The position numbers were made by a program, and so were the translations under genes. Positions 8,583 to 16,692 of a DNA stretch of 64,000 nucleotides are shown in pieces (the first letter of the stretch is position 1; the number at the start of each line of letters is the position of its first letter). The notes below the pieces were generated by a model that did not search any database, was not told the DNA's origin, and was given only the letters and a program-made list of their open reading frames with translations. Source of the DNA: JBDZUZ01 sp040255445 (GTDB lineage: Bacteria > Planctomycetota > Phycisphaerae > Phycisphaerales > UBA1924); contig JBDZUZ010000001.1 in assembly GCA_040255445.1 (NCBI GenBank), forward strand, positions 34,466 through 98,465, given 5' to 3'.

Positions 8583-9314
8583 ATGCGGGCGCTTCACAGA
8601 GTTTGTGGTTTCATGGCCATCGCGTGCGCTGCGCTGCAGTCATCCGCTTCGGATTGGTGGGAGATCGCGCTGCAGGCTGATGCCGAGGCGCGACTGGTTG
8701 AGTTCCAACCCTTCGACGGTGTGCCGGACAGGATCAACTCCTGGTGCCTCACCGATACCCCGCTGGTGCGGTCGATTCAGTGCGAAGAGTTCAGCATCGA
8801 GTCGGTGCTCGCGGCGGAGGGTATCTACGCGGCGTGGACGGGCTCGGTGGGCATGAGCCACGGCGCGCCCGATGGGCCGCTGCGCTTCCGCCTCGACATC
8901 TACGGCGGCGATGGCGACATCACGCTCGACGATGCGTTCCGCCCGGCGGTGCAGACCGCGACTATCGAGGCATCCGGGCCGCAATTCGCCGGATCACACA
9001 CCATCGACCTTGCTGTCCTGCTCCCGGGGCTGCGTGATGCGGGGTACTCGCACATCGGCTTCCGATTCACGCCGCTTGTCACGATGACCGGCTGCGCGGT
9101 CGCCGGCGGTCGAATCGTGGTGACGCTCTCCTGCCCCGCGTGCCCGCTCGACTTCGACCGCAACGGCCCGGTGACCGGCGACGATCTCGTGCTGTTCCTC
9201 GAGCATTTCAACCTCGGCCACCCCTGCGCCGATCTTGATCGCTCCGGGCTGGTCGACATGGACGACCTGGCGTACTTCATGGATCTGTTCCCGCGGGCCA
9301 ACTGCGCTCCTTGA
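8583..9314 (+). CDS. Small secreted dockerin-tail protein (family member 2)
   Basis: 243 residues with a signal peptide to about 21 (SSAS-DWW). FDGVPDRI near 45, the family signature as YGGDGDITLDDA, and YSHIGFRF near 160 place it with the tandem paralogues. In the tail, loop one has DFDRNGPVTGDD and loop two DLDRSGLVDMDD, both still with acidic residues at the calcium positions. It ends RANCAP, so the terminal Cys is two residues from the end. It starts at the ATG at 8583 behind AGGAGA. In-frame starts further upstream would add a leader with no signal-peptide character. Function unknown. Confidence 0.83.
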   Translation: MRALHRVCGFMAIACAALQSSASDWWEIALQADAEARLVEFQPFDGVPDRINSWCLTDTPLVRSIQCEEFSIESVLAAEGIYAAWTGSVGMSHGAPDGPLRFRLDIYGGDGDITLDDAFRPAVQTATIEASGPQFAGSHTIDLAVLLPGLRDAGYSHIGFRFTPLVTMTGCAVAGGRIVVTLSCPACPLDFDRNGPVTGDDLVLFLEHFNLGHPCADLDRSGLVDMDDLAYFMDLFPRANCAP

Positions 9315-9392
9315 GGGTCGGCCGCACACCTTTCTGCCTTGCAACCTCCCGCTCTGTGTCGATGCTGATTCTGTAGCTGGTACGAGTGACGC

Positions 9393-10100
9393 ATGCTGAA
9401 TCGACTCATCGCAACTGCTGCTGTCATGATCGCCGCCAACGCGGCGGCCGCGGGGCCTCCGCCAACGGAGTACAACCTCATCGACTTCGGGCGCACGGGC
9501 GACTGGTCGGTCACGGACGACAACTGCCTGCGGACGACGGCGACCGAGCAGGTGATCCGCTGTACCGAGTTCGTGCTCGGAGCCTTGCCGCACCGCAGAT
9601 TTACAGGGCGATGGGTTGCCTTCAGCATGTCGCCCGTCGAGCCGTGGGTTGTCCCCGCGGTGCGGATCCACTGGTACCGCGCCGATGGGCTGGCGACCAC
9701 CGCCGATGCCGCGGCGCCGCGGTACGAGCTCACGCACTCGGTCGACACCTGGGCGGGGCGCGATCAGTATGCGGTCCTCTCCATCTGGGTCGATGTCGAG
9801 CCAGCGTATCGCCAGATCCAGGCCGAGGGCGGGTCGCACGTGGGAATTCAGTTCGGCGCAGCGGGCGATGCGGTCGAGTGCTTCAGTTCGCAGTTGGGGT
9901 ACTACTACTTCGGCGAACCATGCCCCCCGTGCATCAGCGACTACGACCAGAGCGGCGGTGTCGACGGTGACGACATCGGGGTCTTCCTGGTCGAGTGGGA
10001 GCGGGGCGCTCCCTGTGCCGATATCGACCGCTCCGGCGCCGTGGACGGTACTGACTTCTCGCTCTTCTTCGAATACTGGCACGGGGGGGCCTGCTTGTGA
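9393..10100 (+). CDS. Small secreted dockerin-tail protein (family member 3, recent duplicate)
   Basis: 235 residues with a signal peptide to AAA-GPP at about 20. The first 55 residues nearly match those of the gene at 10938-11642 (shared block TEYNLIDFGRTGDWSVTDD), and the DNA is also close to identical there, so the two arose by recent duplication. The signature is YRADGLATTADA and the late strand is GSHVGIQF. The tail has CPPC, APCADID and GGACL, with the final Leu after Cys. Its stop codon overlaps the next start as GTGA, indicating translational coupling. Confidence 0.85.
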   Translation: MLNRLIATAAVMIAANAAAAGPPPTEYNLIDFGRTGDWSVTDDNCLRTTATEQVIRCTEFVLGALPHRRFTGRWVAFSMSPVEPWVVPAVRIHWYRADGLATTADAAAPRYELTHSVDTWAGRDQYAVLSIWVDVEPAYRQIQAEGGSHVGIQFGAAGDAVECFSSQLGYYYFGEPCPPCISDYDQSGGVDGDDIGVFLVEWERGAPCADIDRSGAVDGTDFSLFFEYWHGGACL

Positions 10101-10801
10101 TCGACTGTGCCAGAGTCCTGATGCTCGTCGCCGCGGCGGTCACATCCGCCGTCGCGCACGCCCAGACCCCGATTCGATTCTTCGTGTTCGATGGGTTCAT
10201 GCGGCAGGGACCGCTCGCATTCTCGGATGGCACGCACATCACGCAGTCAGACCAGTTCTTCGTGGTCGGGTTCTACGAGTTCGACCTGCGCGGCTACACC
10301 GGTGATCCGGAGCCGTACGCGCGGATTCAGGGCTTCGTTCGCCCGGAGAGATCCGGTGTGCCGAATCGGGTCATCCGGGTCTCGGTCTACGAGGCCGACG
10401 GTGTCGCAAGCCTCGATGATTTCTTCGCCGACACACAACACTGCTGCGAGATCCAGGTGCCGACGCTGGGTCATCCGCCCGGCGAATGGTTCATGATCGA
10501 TGTGTCGCTGATCATCCGCGATGCGCTCGCGGCGGGGATCACACACCTCGGTCTGCGACTGGAAACGGTCGGGATGAATTGGGCCGCGGAGGATGTCAGT
10601 ATCTTCCTCGACATCGGTCGCATCTGCCCCGTGTGTACATGGGACTGGGACGAGAACGGATACCCCGACGGCTGGGACTTTGTCCAGTTCGTCGAGGCCT
10701 GGTATCAAGGTGATCCGTGCGCGGACATTGATGGCTCCGGCGGGATCGATATCGGTGACATCGAGATGTTTTACGATGTGCTTGGGAGGCAGCATTGCTG
10801 A
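10097..10801 (+). CDS. Small secreted dockerin-tail protein (family member 4)
   Basis: 234 residues beginning with GTG at 10097, which overlaps the previous stop by four bases. The signal peptide runs to AHA-QTP at about 22. The signature is YEADGVASLDDF, followed by ITHLGLRLE. The body is otherwise diverged and has a CC pair (QHCCEIQ) near 115. Loop one of the tail is unusual, DWDENGYPDGWD, keeping Asp1, Asp3, Asn5 and Asp12 of an EF-hand. Loop two is DIDGSGGIDIGD. It ends RQHC. Confidence 0.82.
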   Translation: MIDCARVLMLVAAAVTSAVAHAQTPIRFFVFDGFMRQGPLAFSDGTHITQSDQFFVVGFYEFDLRGYTGDPEPYARIQGFVRPERSGVPNRVIRVSVYEADGVASLDDFFADTQHCCEIQVPTLGHPPGEWFMIDVSLIIRDALAAGITHLGLRLETVGMNWAAEDVSIFLDIGRICPVCTWDWDENGYPDGWDFVQFVEAWYQGDPCADIDGSGGIDIGDIEMFYDVLGRQHC

Positions 10802-10937
10802 AGCGGGACAGACAGTCCAGCACAAGCCCCCCGGTCGCGGGCAGACCAGCGGCGCTGGCGGTTTCGCCGGCGGTCTCGCGGGAGCATTCTCGAACGCGGG
10901 CCCGTGTGTTCGGCGCCCTGTCCGCTGAGAGTGATGC

Positions 10938-11642
10938 ATGCTGAACAGACTCGTCACCGCTGCCGCTGTCATGATCGCCGCCAACGCGGCGGTCGCGGGG
11001 CCTCCGCCGACCGAGTACAACCTCATCGACTTCGGGCGCACGGGCGACTGGTCGGTCACGGACGACGACTGCCTGCGGACAACGCCGATTGAGCAGGTGA
11101 TCCGCTGCGCCGAGTTCGACTTACGCGAGCTCTACCCCGACCCATTCCACGGTTTGTGGATCCCCTTCGCCGCGGTGCCCTCGCAGTCGTGGGTGGTGCC
11201 CGAGGTCCGCATCCGCTGGTACAGGGCCGACGGCCTCGCGACCCCGGCCGATGCGACCGCCGTCCGGTCCGAGCTTCCGCCGCTGATCGACACGTGGTTC
11301 TGGGCGCCCCAGGGCGCGTGGGTGGCCGTCTGGGCGGACGTCGAAGCGGTGTACAGCGAACTTGTCGCAGACGGCGCCACGCACCTGGGCCTCGAGATCA
11401 GCGCAAGCGAGCAGGCCAACGGCTGCATCAGTCTGCACACCTTCCGGCCGTGGATGCTCCAGCCGTGTTCCCCGTGTCTCGGTGACTACGACCAGAGCGG
11501 CGCTGTGGATGGCGAGGACATCAACGCGTTCTTTGTCGAGTGGGAGCGGGGCGCGGCGTGCGCGGATGTGGATGACTCCGGAGGCGTCGACGGTGGTGAC
11601 CTCGTCACCTTTTTCCATTACTGGCAATCGGGGGCGTGCTGA
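10938..11642 (+). CDS. Small secreted dockerin-tail protein (family member 5, duplicate of member 3)
   Basis: 234 residues with a signal peptide to about 20. The N-terminal quarter is almost the same as in the protein at 9393-10100, and even the leader (GAGTGATGC before ATG) is shared. The sequences then diverge strongly between residues 60 and 170, apart from the signature YRADGLATPADA and the ATHLGLE strand. The tail has CSPC, AACADVD and SGAC, with loops DYDQSGAVDGED and DVDDSGGVDGGD. The last base of its TGA is the first base of the next ATG. Confidence 0.85.
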   Translation: MLNRLVTAAAVMIAANAAVAGPPPTEYNLIDFGRTGDWSVTDDDCLRTTPIEQVIRCAEFDLRELYPDPFHGLWIPFAAVPSQSWVVPEVRIRWYRADGLATPADATAVRSELPPLIDTWFWAPQGAWVAVWADVEAVYSELVADGATHLGLEISASEQANGCISLHTFRPWMLQPCSPCLGDYDQSGAVDGEDINAFFVEWERGAACADVDDSGGVDGGDLVTFFHYWQSGAC

Positions 11643-12352
11643 TGCGGGTGTTGAACCAGTTACTCTCGCTTGTGGCGCTGGTCGCCGTTGGTGCGGTGTG
11701 CGGGGCCGCGCACGCGCAGCAGCCGGTCGTGGTCTACACCCTCGTCGACGACGGCGCCGACGGCACCTTCGAACGCCTCGGCTCCAGCGACTGCGTCGGG
11801 TCGAGCCCAACCCAGCGCACCGTCCTCCGTGCCGAGTTCGCCGTGGCGCCGCTGGAGGGGATGCTCATCTACAACCCGGTTCTATTCGCCGACTTCCAAG
11901 GCGCGCAGGGCACGGACCCGCAGCAGGAGTACGCCGTCTCCTGGTACATCGCCGACGGCGTCGCTTCTCTGGCCGATGCGCACGCCGCACGTACACCGCT
12001 CGAGGCGTTCAACTACAGGCCCGGCCACCTTCCCCGCGTCGCCGCTGTGTGGGCGTACGCGGTCGATCCTCTCGCCGCGGCGGTCGCGGCGGGTGCGCCC
12101 TACATCGGCTTCGAAGTCCGCGAGATCACCGATCTCGGCGACTGCCTCCCGCAGCACACGCTCCCGCGCATCGGATACAGATGCCCCGAATTCAGAGCCG
12201 ACTATGACAATTCCGGCGGCGTGGATGGTGACGACATCGGCGCATTTCTGAGCGACTGGGTTCTGGGGGCGCCCTGCGCTGATGTCGATGGCTCAGGCGG
12301 ATTAGACGGCGACGACGTCGTCTCATTCTTCGACTGCTGGGAGAGGTGCTGA
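11642..12352 (+). CDS. Small secreted dockerin-tail protein (family member 6)
   Basis: 236 residues with a signal peptide to AHA-QQP at about 26. The start codon overlaps the previous stop (TGATG), favouring the ATG at 11642 over an in-frame GTG two codons earlier. The signature is YIADGVASLADA, followed by PYIGFEVRE. CPEF replaces CPxC before loop one (DYDNSGGVDGDD). Loop two is DVDGSGGLDGDD and the end is CWERC. Function unknown. Confidence 0.83.
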   Translation: MRVLNQLLSLVALVAVGAVCGAAHAQQPVVVYTLVDDGADGTFERLGSSDCVGSSPTQRTVLRAEFAVAPLEGMLIYNPVLFADFQGAQGTDPQQEYAVSWYIADGVASLADAHAARTPLEAFNYRPGHLPRVAAVWAYAVDPLAAAVAAGAPYIGFEVREITDLGDCLPQHTLPRIGYRCPEFRADYDNSGGVDGDDIGAFLSDWVLGAPCADVDGSGGLDGDDVVSFFDCWERC

Positions 12353-12372
12353 TCGAACTTCGGAGTTGCCTG

Positions 12373-13095
12373 ATGCAAAGACGAATCGCCGCCATCATGA
12401 CCCTCATCGCCGCCGCCGCGGCGTCGGCGGGCGCGTGGGACTACCCGGCAGTGATCAGCCCCGATGTCAGCTTCTACGCGCGCGATCTGCCGCCTTTCGA
12501 CGGTGTGCCCGACGACCTGCAAGGCAATTGCGTGCGGCGGTCGTCCACCGTCCGCAGCGTTGGCTGCTACGAGTACCCCATCGAGCGGCTCGAAGAGATC
12601 GGCGGGATCTTCGTCGACCTTGATGTCAACAGCCGGCAGCACACGCCCTTGAACGATCCGGTCTGGGTAACCGTGGAGATCTATCCGGCGGACGGCATCG
12701 CATCGCTCGACGACGCCACGACCCCGGGCGAAGAAGTGGGGATGCTGGCGACCGCCCTCTGGCTGACGGGGAAGCTCTATGTCGATGTGGCCCCGGCCAT
12801 CGCCGCGTACCACGCCGCGGGCTACACGCACCTCGGCGTGCGGCTGACGACCAACGTCGAGAGCGAGTCCTGCGCGGGCGTCTGGCCGGAGCTGCGAGTC
12901 ACCTGGGACTGCCCGTGGTGCGTCTACGACTACAACCGCGATGGGCAGTGGGAGACGATCGAGGACATCGCCGCGTTCATCGCCGACTGGACCCGCGGCA
13001 ACCCCTGCGCCGATGTGGATCGATCAGGAAACGTCGACTTCGCTGATTATGAAGATTGGCTGGACCAGTTTGGAGCGCAGCACTGCCTTTGGTGA
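12373..13095 (+). CDS. Small secreted dockerin-tail protein (family member 7, degenerate first loop)
   Basis: 240 residues with a signal peptide to about 20 (SAGA-WDY). It contains RDLPPFDGVPDDLQGNCVR, the signature YPADGIASLDDA and YTHLGVRLT. It is closest to the next gene. The first tail loop is rewritten as DYNRDGQWETIED, which keeps Asp1, Asn3, Asp5 and Asp12 but loses the SGGVDGD core. Loop two is DVDRSGNVDFAD. It ends QHCLW, so two residues follow the Cys. The ATG at 12373 has only a weak CGGAG upstream, which suggests coupling to the preceding gene 20 bases away. Confidence 0.82.
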   Translation: MQRRIAAIMTLIAAAAASAGAWDYPAVISPDVSFYARDLPPFDGVPDDLQGNCVRRSSTVRSVGCYEYPIERLEEIGGIFVDLDVNSRQHTPLNDPVWVTVEIYPADGIASLDDATTPGEEVGMLATALWLTGKLYVDVAPAIAAYHAAGYTHLGVRLTTNVESESCAGVWPELRVTWDCPWCVYDYNRDGQWETIEDIAAFIADWTRGNPCADVDRSGNVDFADYEDWLDQFGAQHCLW

Positions 13096-13111
13096 GAACC
13101 GGAGTATCTTT

Positions 13112-13837
13112 ATGCACCGCATGTTTGCAACGGCCACAGCGACCCTCGCGCTCACCGGCGCAGCCGCCTATGCCGGGCCTCAGGGCCAAGTCACGATCGA
13201 ACCCGTGGTGGAGTTCTATCCCCGCGATCTCGCGCCCTTCGACGGCGTCTTCGACGATGTACAGGGCGAGTGTGTGCGATCGGCATCCTGGGAGTACACA
13301 GCGCACTGCGCCGAGTTCAGCATCACCGAGATCCTCTCGCACGGCGGCTTCTTCATCGATGTGGCCGCCCACGCATCACGGAGCTGGCCGCCGGAGGATC
13401 CCTACAGCGTTGTCGTAGAGATCTATCCGGCCGACGGCGTCGCTTCTCCAGCAGATGCTGCGAGGCCTGGGCTGCTGGTCGCGGACTTCGCCAGAAGCCC
13501 GGAAGTGAGCACACTCTCTCTGCTCACCGAGATAACAGGGATCATCCCGCAGTTCCAGCGCGATGGGTACACGCATCTCGGAGTGCGCTTCACAACGCCG
13601 ACTCCGGGGCCGTACTGCACGCGGGCCGATGCCCGGGTTGTTGTCACCCTTGAATGCCCTCGCTGCATCTTCGACTACAACCGCGATGGGGAGTGGAAGA
13701 CCTCCGAGGACCTGTGGGCCTTCGTCACCGACTGGTCCCGCGGCCATCCCTGCACCGACTTCGACCGGTCCGGCGCGGTGGATATGCACGACCTTTGGGA
13801 CTGGATCTATACGTTCGGCGGTCAGCATTGCTGGTAG
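13112..13837 (+). CDS. Small secreted dockerin-tail protein (family member 8, paired with member 7)
   Basis: 241 residues with a signal peptide to AYA-GPQ at about 19. It shares RDLAPFDGVFDDVQGECVR, VEIYPADGVASPADA and YTHLGVRFTT with its upstream neighbour, and also the altered loop DYNRDGEWKTSED, so these two are a duplicate pair. Loop two is DFDRSGAVDMHD and the end is QHCW. GGAGTATCTTT precedes the ATG, 16 bases after the previous stop. Confidence 0.84.
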   Translation: MHRMFATATATLALTGAAAYAGPQGQVTIEPVVEFYPRDLAPFDGVFDDVQGECVRSASWEYTAHCAEFSITEILSHGGFFIDVAAHASRSWPPEDPYSVVVEIYPADGVASPADAARPGLLVADFARSPEVSTLSLLTEITGIIPQFQRDGYTHLGVRFTTPTPGPYCTRADARVVVTLECPRCIFDYNRDGEWKTSEDLWAFVTDWSRGHPCTDFDRSGAVDMHDLWDWIYTFGGQHCW

Positions 13838-13881
13838 AACTACACGGCGGCCCCGCGCCGCCGCAAGGAAGGGACACACGC

Positions 13882-14607
13882 ATGCAACGCACACTCGCAA
13901 CCCTCGCACTGACCCTCGCCGCTCCGCTGACGGCCTCCCTCGCCGCGGCCTCCGGCATCCCCCCCGAAGCGATCTTCTCGGTGCGCGACACCGACAACGA
14001 CGGCCGCGGCGACATGCTCGGCGGCTCGCTCACCCTCGCCACCCGCGGCGGGTTCGAGCAGAGCGTCATGGCCGAGTTTCGCAACCCGTACCACCACGAG
14101 GGGCGTGTCGAACAGGCCCGTGTGTGGGTGACCATCGCCGGATCCTCGAACCTGGTCGAGACGGGCGGCTTCCGCTTCGCGGCCTACAGCGCCGATGGTG
14201 CCGTCTCCGTCGCGGACTTCGAGGCCGCCGCCGTCGCGGAGACAACCCGGTCATTCCCGAACTGGGCCCCGTACTTCGAGACCTTCGAGATCGACCTCAC
14301 CGCGGCATTCATCGCCGCGCAGGAGCGCAACGAGGATGTCATCGGCGTCCGCATCAGCCTCGTGAGCGAAGCCCCGACGGCGGCGACGGTGATCGATGCC
14401 AGCTCGTGGTTCACCTACGAGCGTCCCTGCCCGGTCAACTGCCCGGGCGACTACGACCAGTCCGGCGGCATCGACGGGGACGACATCTCCGCATTCATCT
14501 GGGACTGGCAGGAAGGCCACCGCTGCGCCGACTTCGACGGCTCGGGCGGTGTCGATGTCGACGATCTGGGCTACTTCCTCTATATGTGGCAGCATTCGTG
14601 CTGCTGA
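13882..14607 (+). CDS. Small secreted dockerin-tail protein (family member 9)
   Basis: 241 residues with a signal peptide to about 24. The body has SVMAEFRNPYHHEG, a YSADGAVSVADF signature and VIGVRISLV, matching the DNRLRE-like strand order better than most of its neighbours. In the tail, CPVNCPGDYDQSGG carries one residue more between the two Cys than the usual CPxC. Loop two is DFDGSGGVDVDD and the protein ends HSCC, a double Cys. AAGGAAGGG precedes the ATG. Confidence 0.84.
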   Translation: MQRTLATLALTLAAPLTASLAAASGIPPEAIFSVRDTDNDGRGDMLGGSLTLATRGGFEQSVMAEFRNPYHHEGRVEQARVWVTIAGSSNLVETGGFRFAAYSADGAVSVADFEAAAVAETTRSFPNWAPYFETFEIDLTAAFIAAQERNEDVIGVRISLVSEAPTAATVIDASSWFTYERPCPVNCPGDYDQSGGIDGDDISAFIWDWQEGHRCADFDGSGGVDVDDLGYFLYMWQHSCC

Positions 14608-14665
14608 AGCATGCTGAAGACCGCACCTCGTCCATAGGCGACAAGCGAGAGAGGAAGAGCCAACT

Positions 14666-14914
14666 ATGCACCGCATCCTCGCGGTACTCGCCATGACCGT
14701 CTTCGCGCCGCTTACCGGTGCGCAGGACTTCTGCCCACCCTGCATCGCCGACTATGACCTGTCCGGCGGTGTCGATGGTTTCGACATTGCTGCGTTCTTC
14801 TACGACTGGCAGATGGGCGCACCGTGCGCGGATGTCGACCGCTCGGGCGGTGTGGACGGTGATGACATCCGGGTGTTCTTCGACAGTTGGCTGATCGGCC
14901 ACGTGCCTTGCTGA
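14666..14914 (+). CDS. Mini-protein: signal peptide plus dockerin-like module only
   Basis: 82 residues. A signal peptide (about 1-19, cleavage GA-QD) is followed directly by CPPCIADYDLSGGVDG, the second loop DVDRSGGVDGDD and a final VPC. All four Cys of the module are present and both loops keep full calcium-binding patterns, so this looks functional and not a truncated relic. It sits in frame with operon spacing between two full-length paralogues. It could be a free competitor for whatever receptor binds the tail, or a soluble adaptor; neither can be shown from sequence. Confidence 0.85.
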   Translation: MHRILAVLAMTVFAPLTGAQDFCPPCIADYDLSGGVDGFDIAAFFYDWQMGAPCADVDRSGGVDGDDIRVFFDSWLIGHVPC

Positions 14915-14954
14915 GAGTTTCGATGTGGCGGTTACCCACGGAGGGAGGCTCATA

Positions 14955-15659
14955 ATGGTGCATGTGCTCATCGCCGGCTTGAGCCTGATCGCCCTGTGCT
15001 GCAGCGCCGCCCACGCCCAGGTCTCCGCCACCATCACCGACGCCGGCCGCGACGGCGTGCCGGATCTTGTCGACCTCGGCGGGAGAACCCTTGAGCTCCG
15101 CGGCGATCGGGAGACGCGTCTATGCACCGAGGCCGAGCTCCCGGCGGGACCGAGCAGCGGAATCCGGTGGACGCACATCGTGTGCGAACTCGGTCCACAC
15201 TCGCACGACCTTCGTGCCTTGCGGTTTGAGCTGTACGAGGCGGATGGCGCCATCACCCTTGAAGACTTCGCTCGGCCGGCGCTCGCGACCTTTGTGTTCG
15301 AGAGCGCCGGTCAGTCGCCGATCCTCGGCCACGATGTCCGGATCGATGTCTTCCCCGAGGTTGCTCCGCTCATCGACGCCGGCGTCATCAGCATCGGCGT
15401 GCGGATGTCGCTGGTCAATGACCTGCCCGGCCCGTGGGGCTTGCTCGCTGCCTACGGGTTCATGCTCGAGACGCCAGGCTCCTGCCCGGTGTGCCCGATC
15501 GACTGGGACGGGAGCGGCGGCGTGGATGTCTACGACATCGGCGAATACCTCGTGGCGTGGCAGTCTGGGGCGCCGTGCACTGATTTCGACCGGTCGGGCG
15601 GTATCGACCTCATGGATCTGTACAGGTTCCTGCAGTGCTGGGAGTCCTGTTCGTGCTGA
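14955..15659 (+). CDS. Small secreted dockerin-tail protein (family member 10)
   Basis: 234 residues with a signal peptide to AHA-QVS at about 22. DAGRDGVPDLVDLGG follows the cleavage site, a spacing shared with the next full-length gene. The signature is YEADGAITLEDF and the late strand is ISIGVRMS. The tail has CPVC, loop one DWDGSGGVDVYD, loop two DFDRSGGIDLMD and end SCSC. The ATG at 14955 follows GGAGGGAGG, a strong site. A GTG 30 bases upstream is in frame but lacks one. Confidence 0.84.
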   Translation: MVHVLIAGLSLIALCCSAAHAQVSATITDAGRDGVPDLVDLGGRTLELRGDRETRLCTEAELPAGPSSGIRWTHIVCELGPHSHDLRALRFELYEADGAITLEDFARPALATFVFESAGQSPILGHDVRIDVFPEVAPLIDAGVISIGVRMSLVNDLPGPWGLLAAYGFMLETPGSCPVCPIDWDGSGGVDVYDIGEYLVAWQSGAPCTDFDRSGGIDLMDLYRFLQCWESCSC

Positions 15660-15669
15660 AAGGCCCCCG

Positions 15670-16383
15670 ATGATGCCCCTCCGGACCAGAACAGCCGCGT
15701 TGATCTCCCTCGCCATTGCTTCCGGTGCATCCGCCCAGGTCTTTGGCGTCATCGCCGACGACCCGCGCGATGGCGTACCCGATCGGATCCACCTTGGGTA
15801 CGCATATACCAGCATCGATCCCTTCGCGCCGTTGGAGTGGCGATTCGCCAACGAATTCGACCTGCCGACTCTGGCGCCGGATGGACACCGCTTCGCACAT
15901 CTCGCCTTCCGCGCTTATCGCACCAACCAGTTCGGCGCGGTCGTCGAGCGGTTCGAGCTGGTGTTCTACGATGCGGACGGCGTTCTCACGCTCGACGATT
16001 TCCACCAGACCGGGTTCGCCACTCGAACCTTCGAGTTCCCGCTCACGACCAGCACCCTCTCCGTGCGGGTCGATGTCGGCGCGTTCGTTGCAGATCTGAT
16101 CGCCAGCGGCCGCAGACGCCTGGGCATCCTCGTCCGGCAGGTCCCCGAGAACGCGAGCGGCGAGTTCCTGTTTGCCTTTACGGGCAACAGCATGATCGAG
16201 ACCGAAGCGTCCTGTCCCGACTATGTCGCCGACTACGACCAGTCCGGCGGGGTGGACGGCGACGACATCGCGGCGTTCTTCGCGGATTGGCAGGAAGGGA
16301 AGCCCTGCGCCGATGTGGATCAATCCGCCGGCGTTGATGGTGACGACATCGAGTTCTTCTACGTCCGCTGGTGCTGCAGCTGA
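15670..16383 (+). CDS. Small secreted dockerin-tail protein (family member 11)
   Basis: 237 residues beginning with two ATG codons (15670 and 15673), ten bases after the previous stop. Signal peptide to ASA-QVF at about 23. It has DDPRDGVPDRIHLGYAY, the signature YDADGVLTLDDF and LGILVRQ. The first tail Cys motif is CPDYVADYDQ, so only one Cys lies before loop one. Loop two is DVDQSAGVDGDD and the end is WCCS. Confidence 0.84.
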   Translation: MMPLRTRTAALISLAIASGASAQVFGVIADDPRDGVPDRIHLGYAYTSIDPFAPLEWRFANEFDLPTLAPDGHRFAHLAFRAYRTNQFGAVVERFELVFYDADGVLTLDDFHQTGFATRTFEFPLTTSTLSVRVDVGAFVADLIASGRRRLGILVRQVPENASGEFLFAFTGNSMIETEASCPDYVADYDQSGGVDGDDIAAFFADWQEGKPCADVDQSAGVDGDDIEFFYVRWCCS

Positions 16384-16410
16384 ATCAGTAACGGGAACAG
16401 GAGTGTCTCC

Positions 16411-16665
16411 ATGATCACAACACTGACCGTCTGCATCCTCGCATCCGCACCGAGCGCCGCGACGGTCCCGCTCCCGGCCTCCGCCCACTGCCCGCCGTGC
16501 CCGCTCGACTGGGACCAGTCCGGCGGCGTCGATGGCGACGATATCGCCGCGTATATCAGGGACTGGGAAATGGGCGAGCCCTGCGCGGACTTCGACCGCT
16601 CTGGCGGCATCGATGTTGAAGACATCGCAGCGTTCTGGCATTGCTTTCAGTTGTGTTCGTGTTGA
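16411..16665 (+). CDS. Mini-protein: signal peptide plus dockerin-like module only (second copy)
   Basis: 84 residues with a signal peptide to about 25, then CPPCPLDWDQSGGVDG, loop two DFDRSGGIDVED and a final LCSC. The architecture is the same as in the mini-gene at 14666-14914, but the sequences differ, so the two were probably not made by one recent duplication. It lies 27 bases from each neighbour, inside the operon, behind CAGGAGTGTCTCC. Confidence 0.85.
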   Translation: MITTLTVCILASAPSAATVPLPASAHCPPCPLDWDQSGGVDGDDIAAYIRDWEMGEPCADFDRSGGIDVEDIAAFWHCFQLCSC

Positions 16666-16692
16666 GCGGACGCTCATTCCGGAGTTCGCAAT

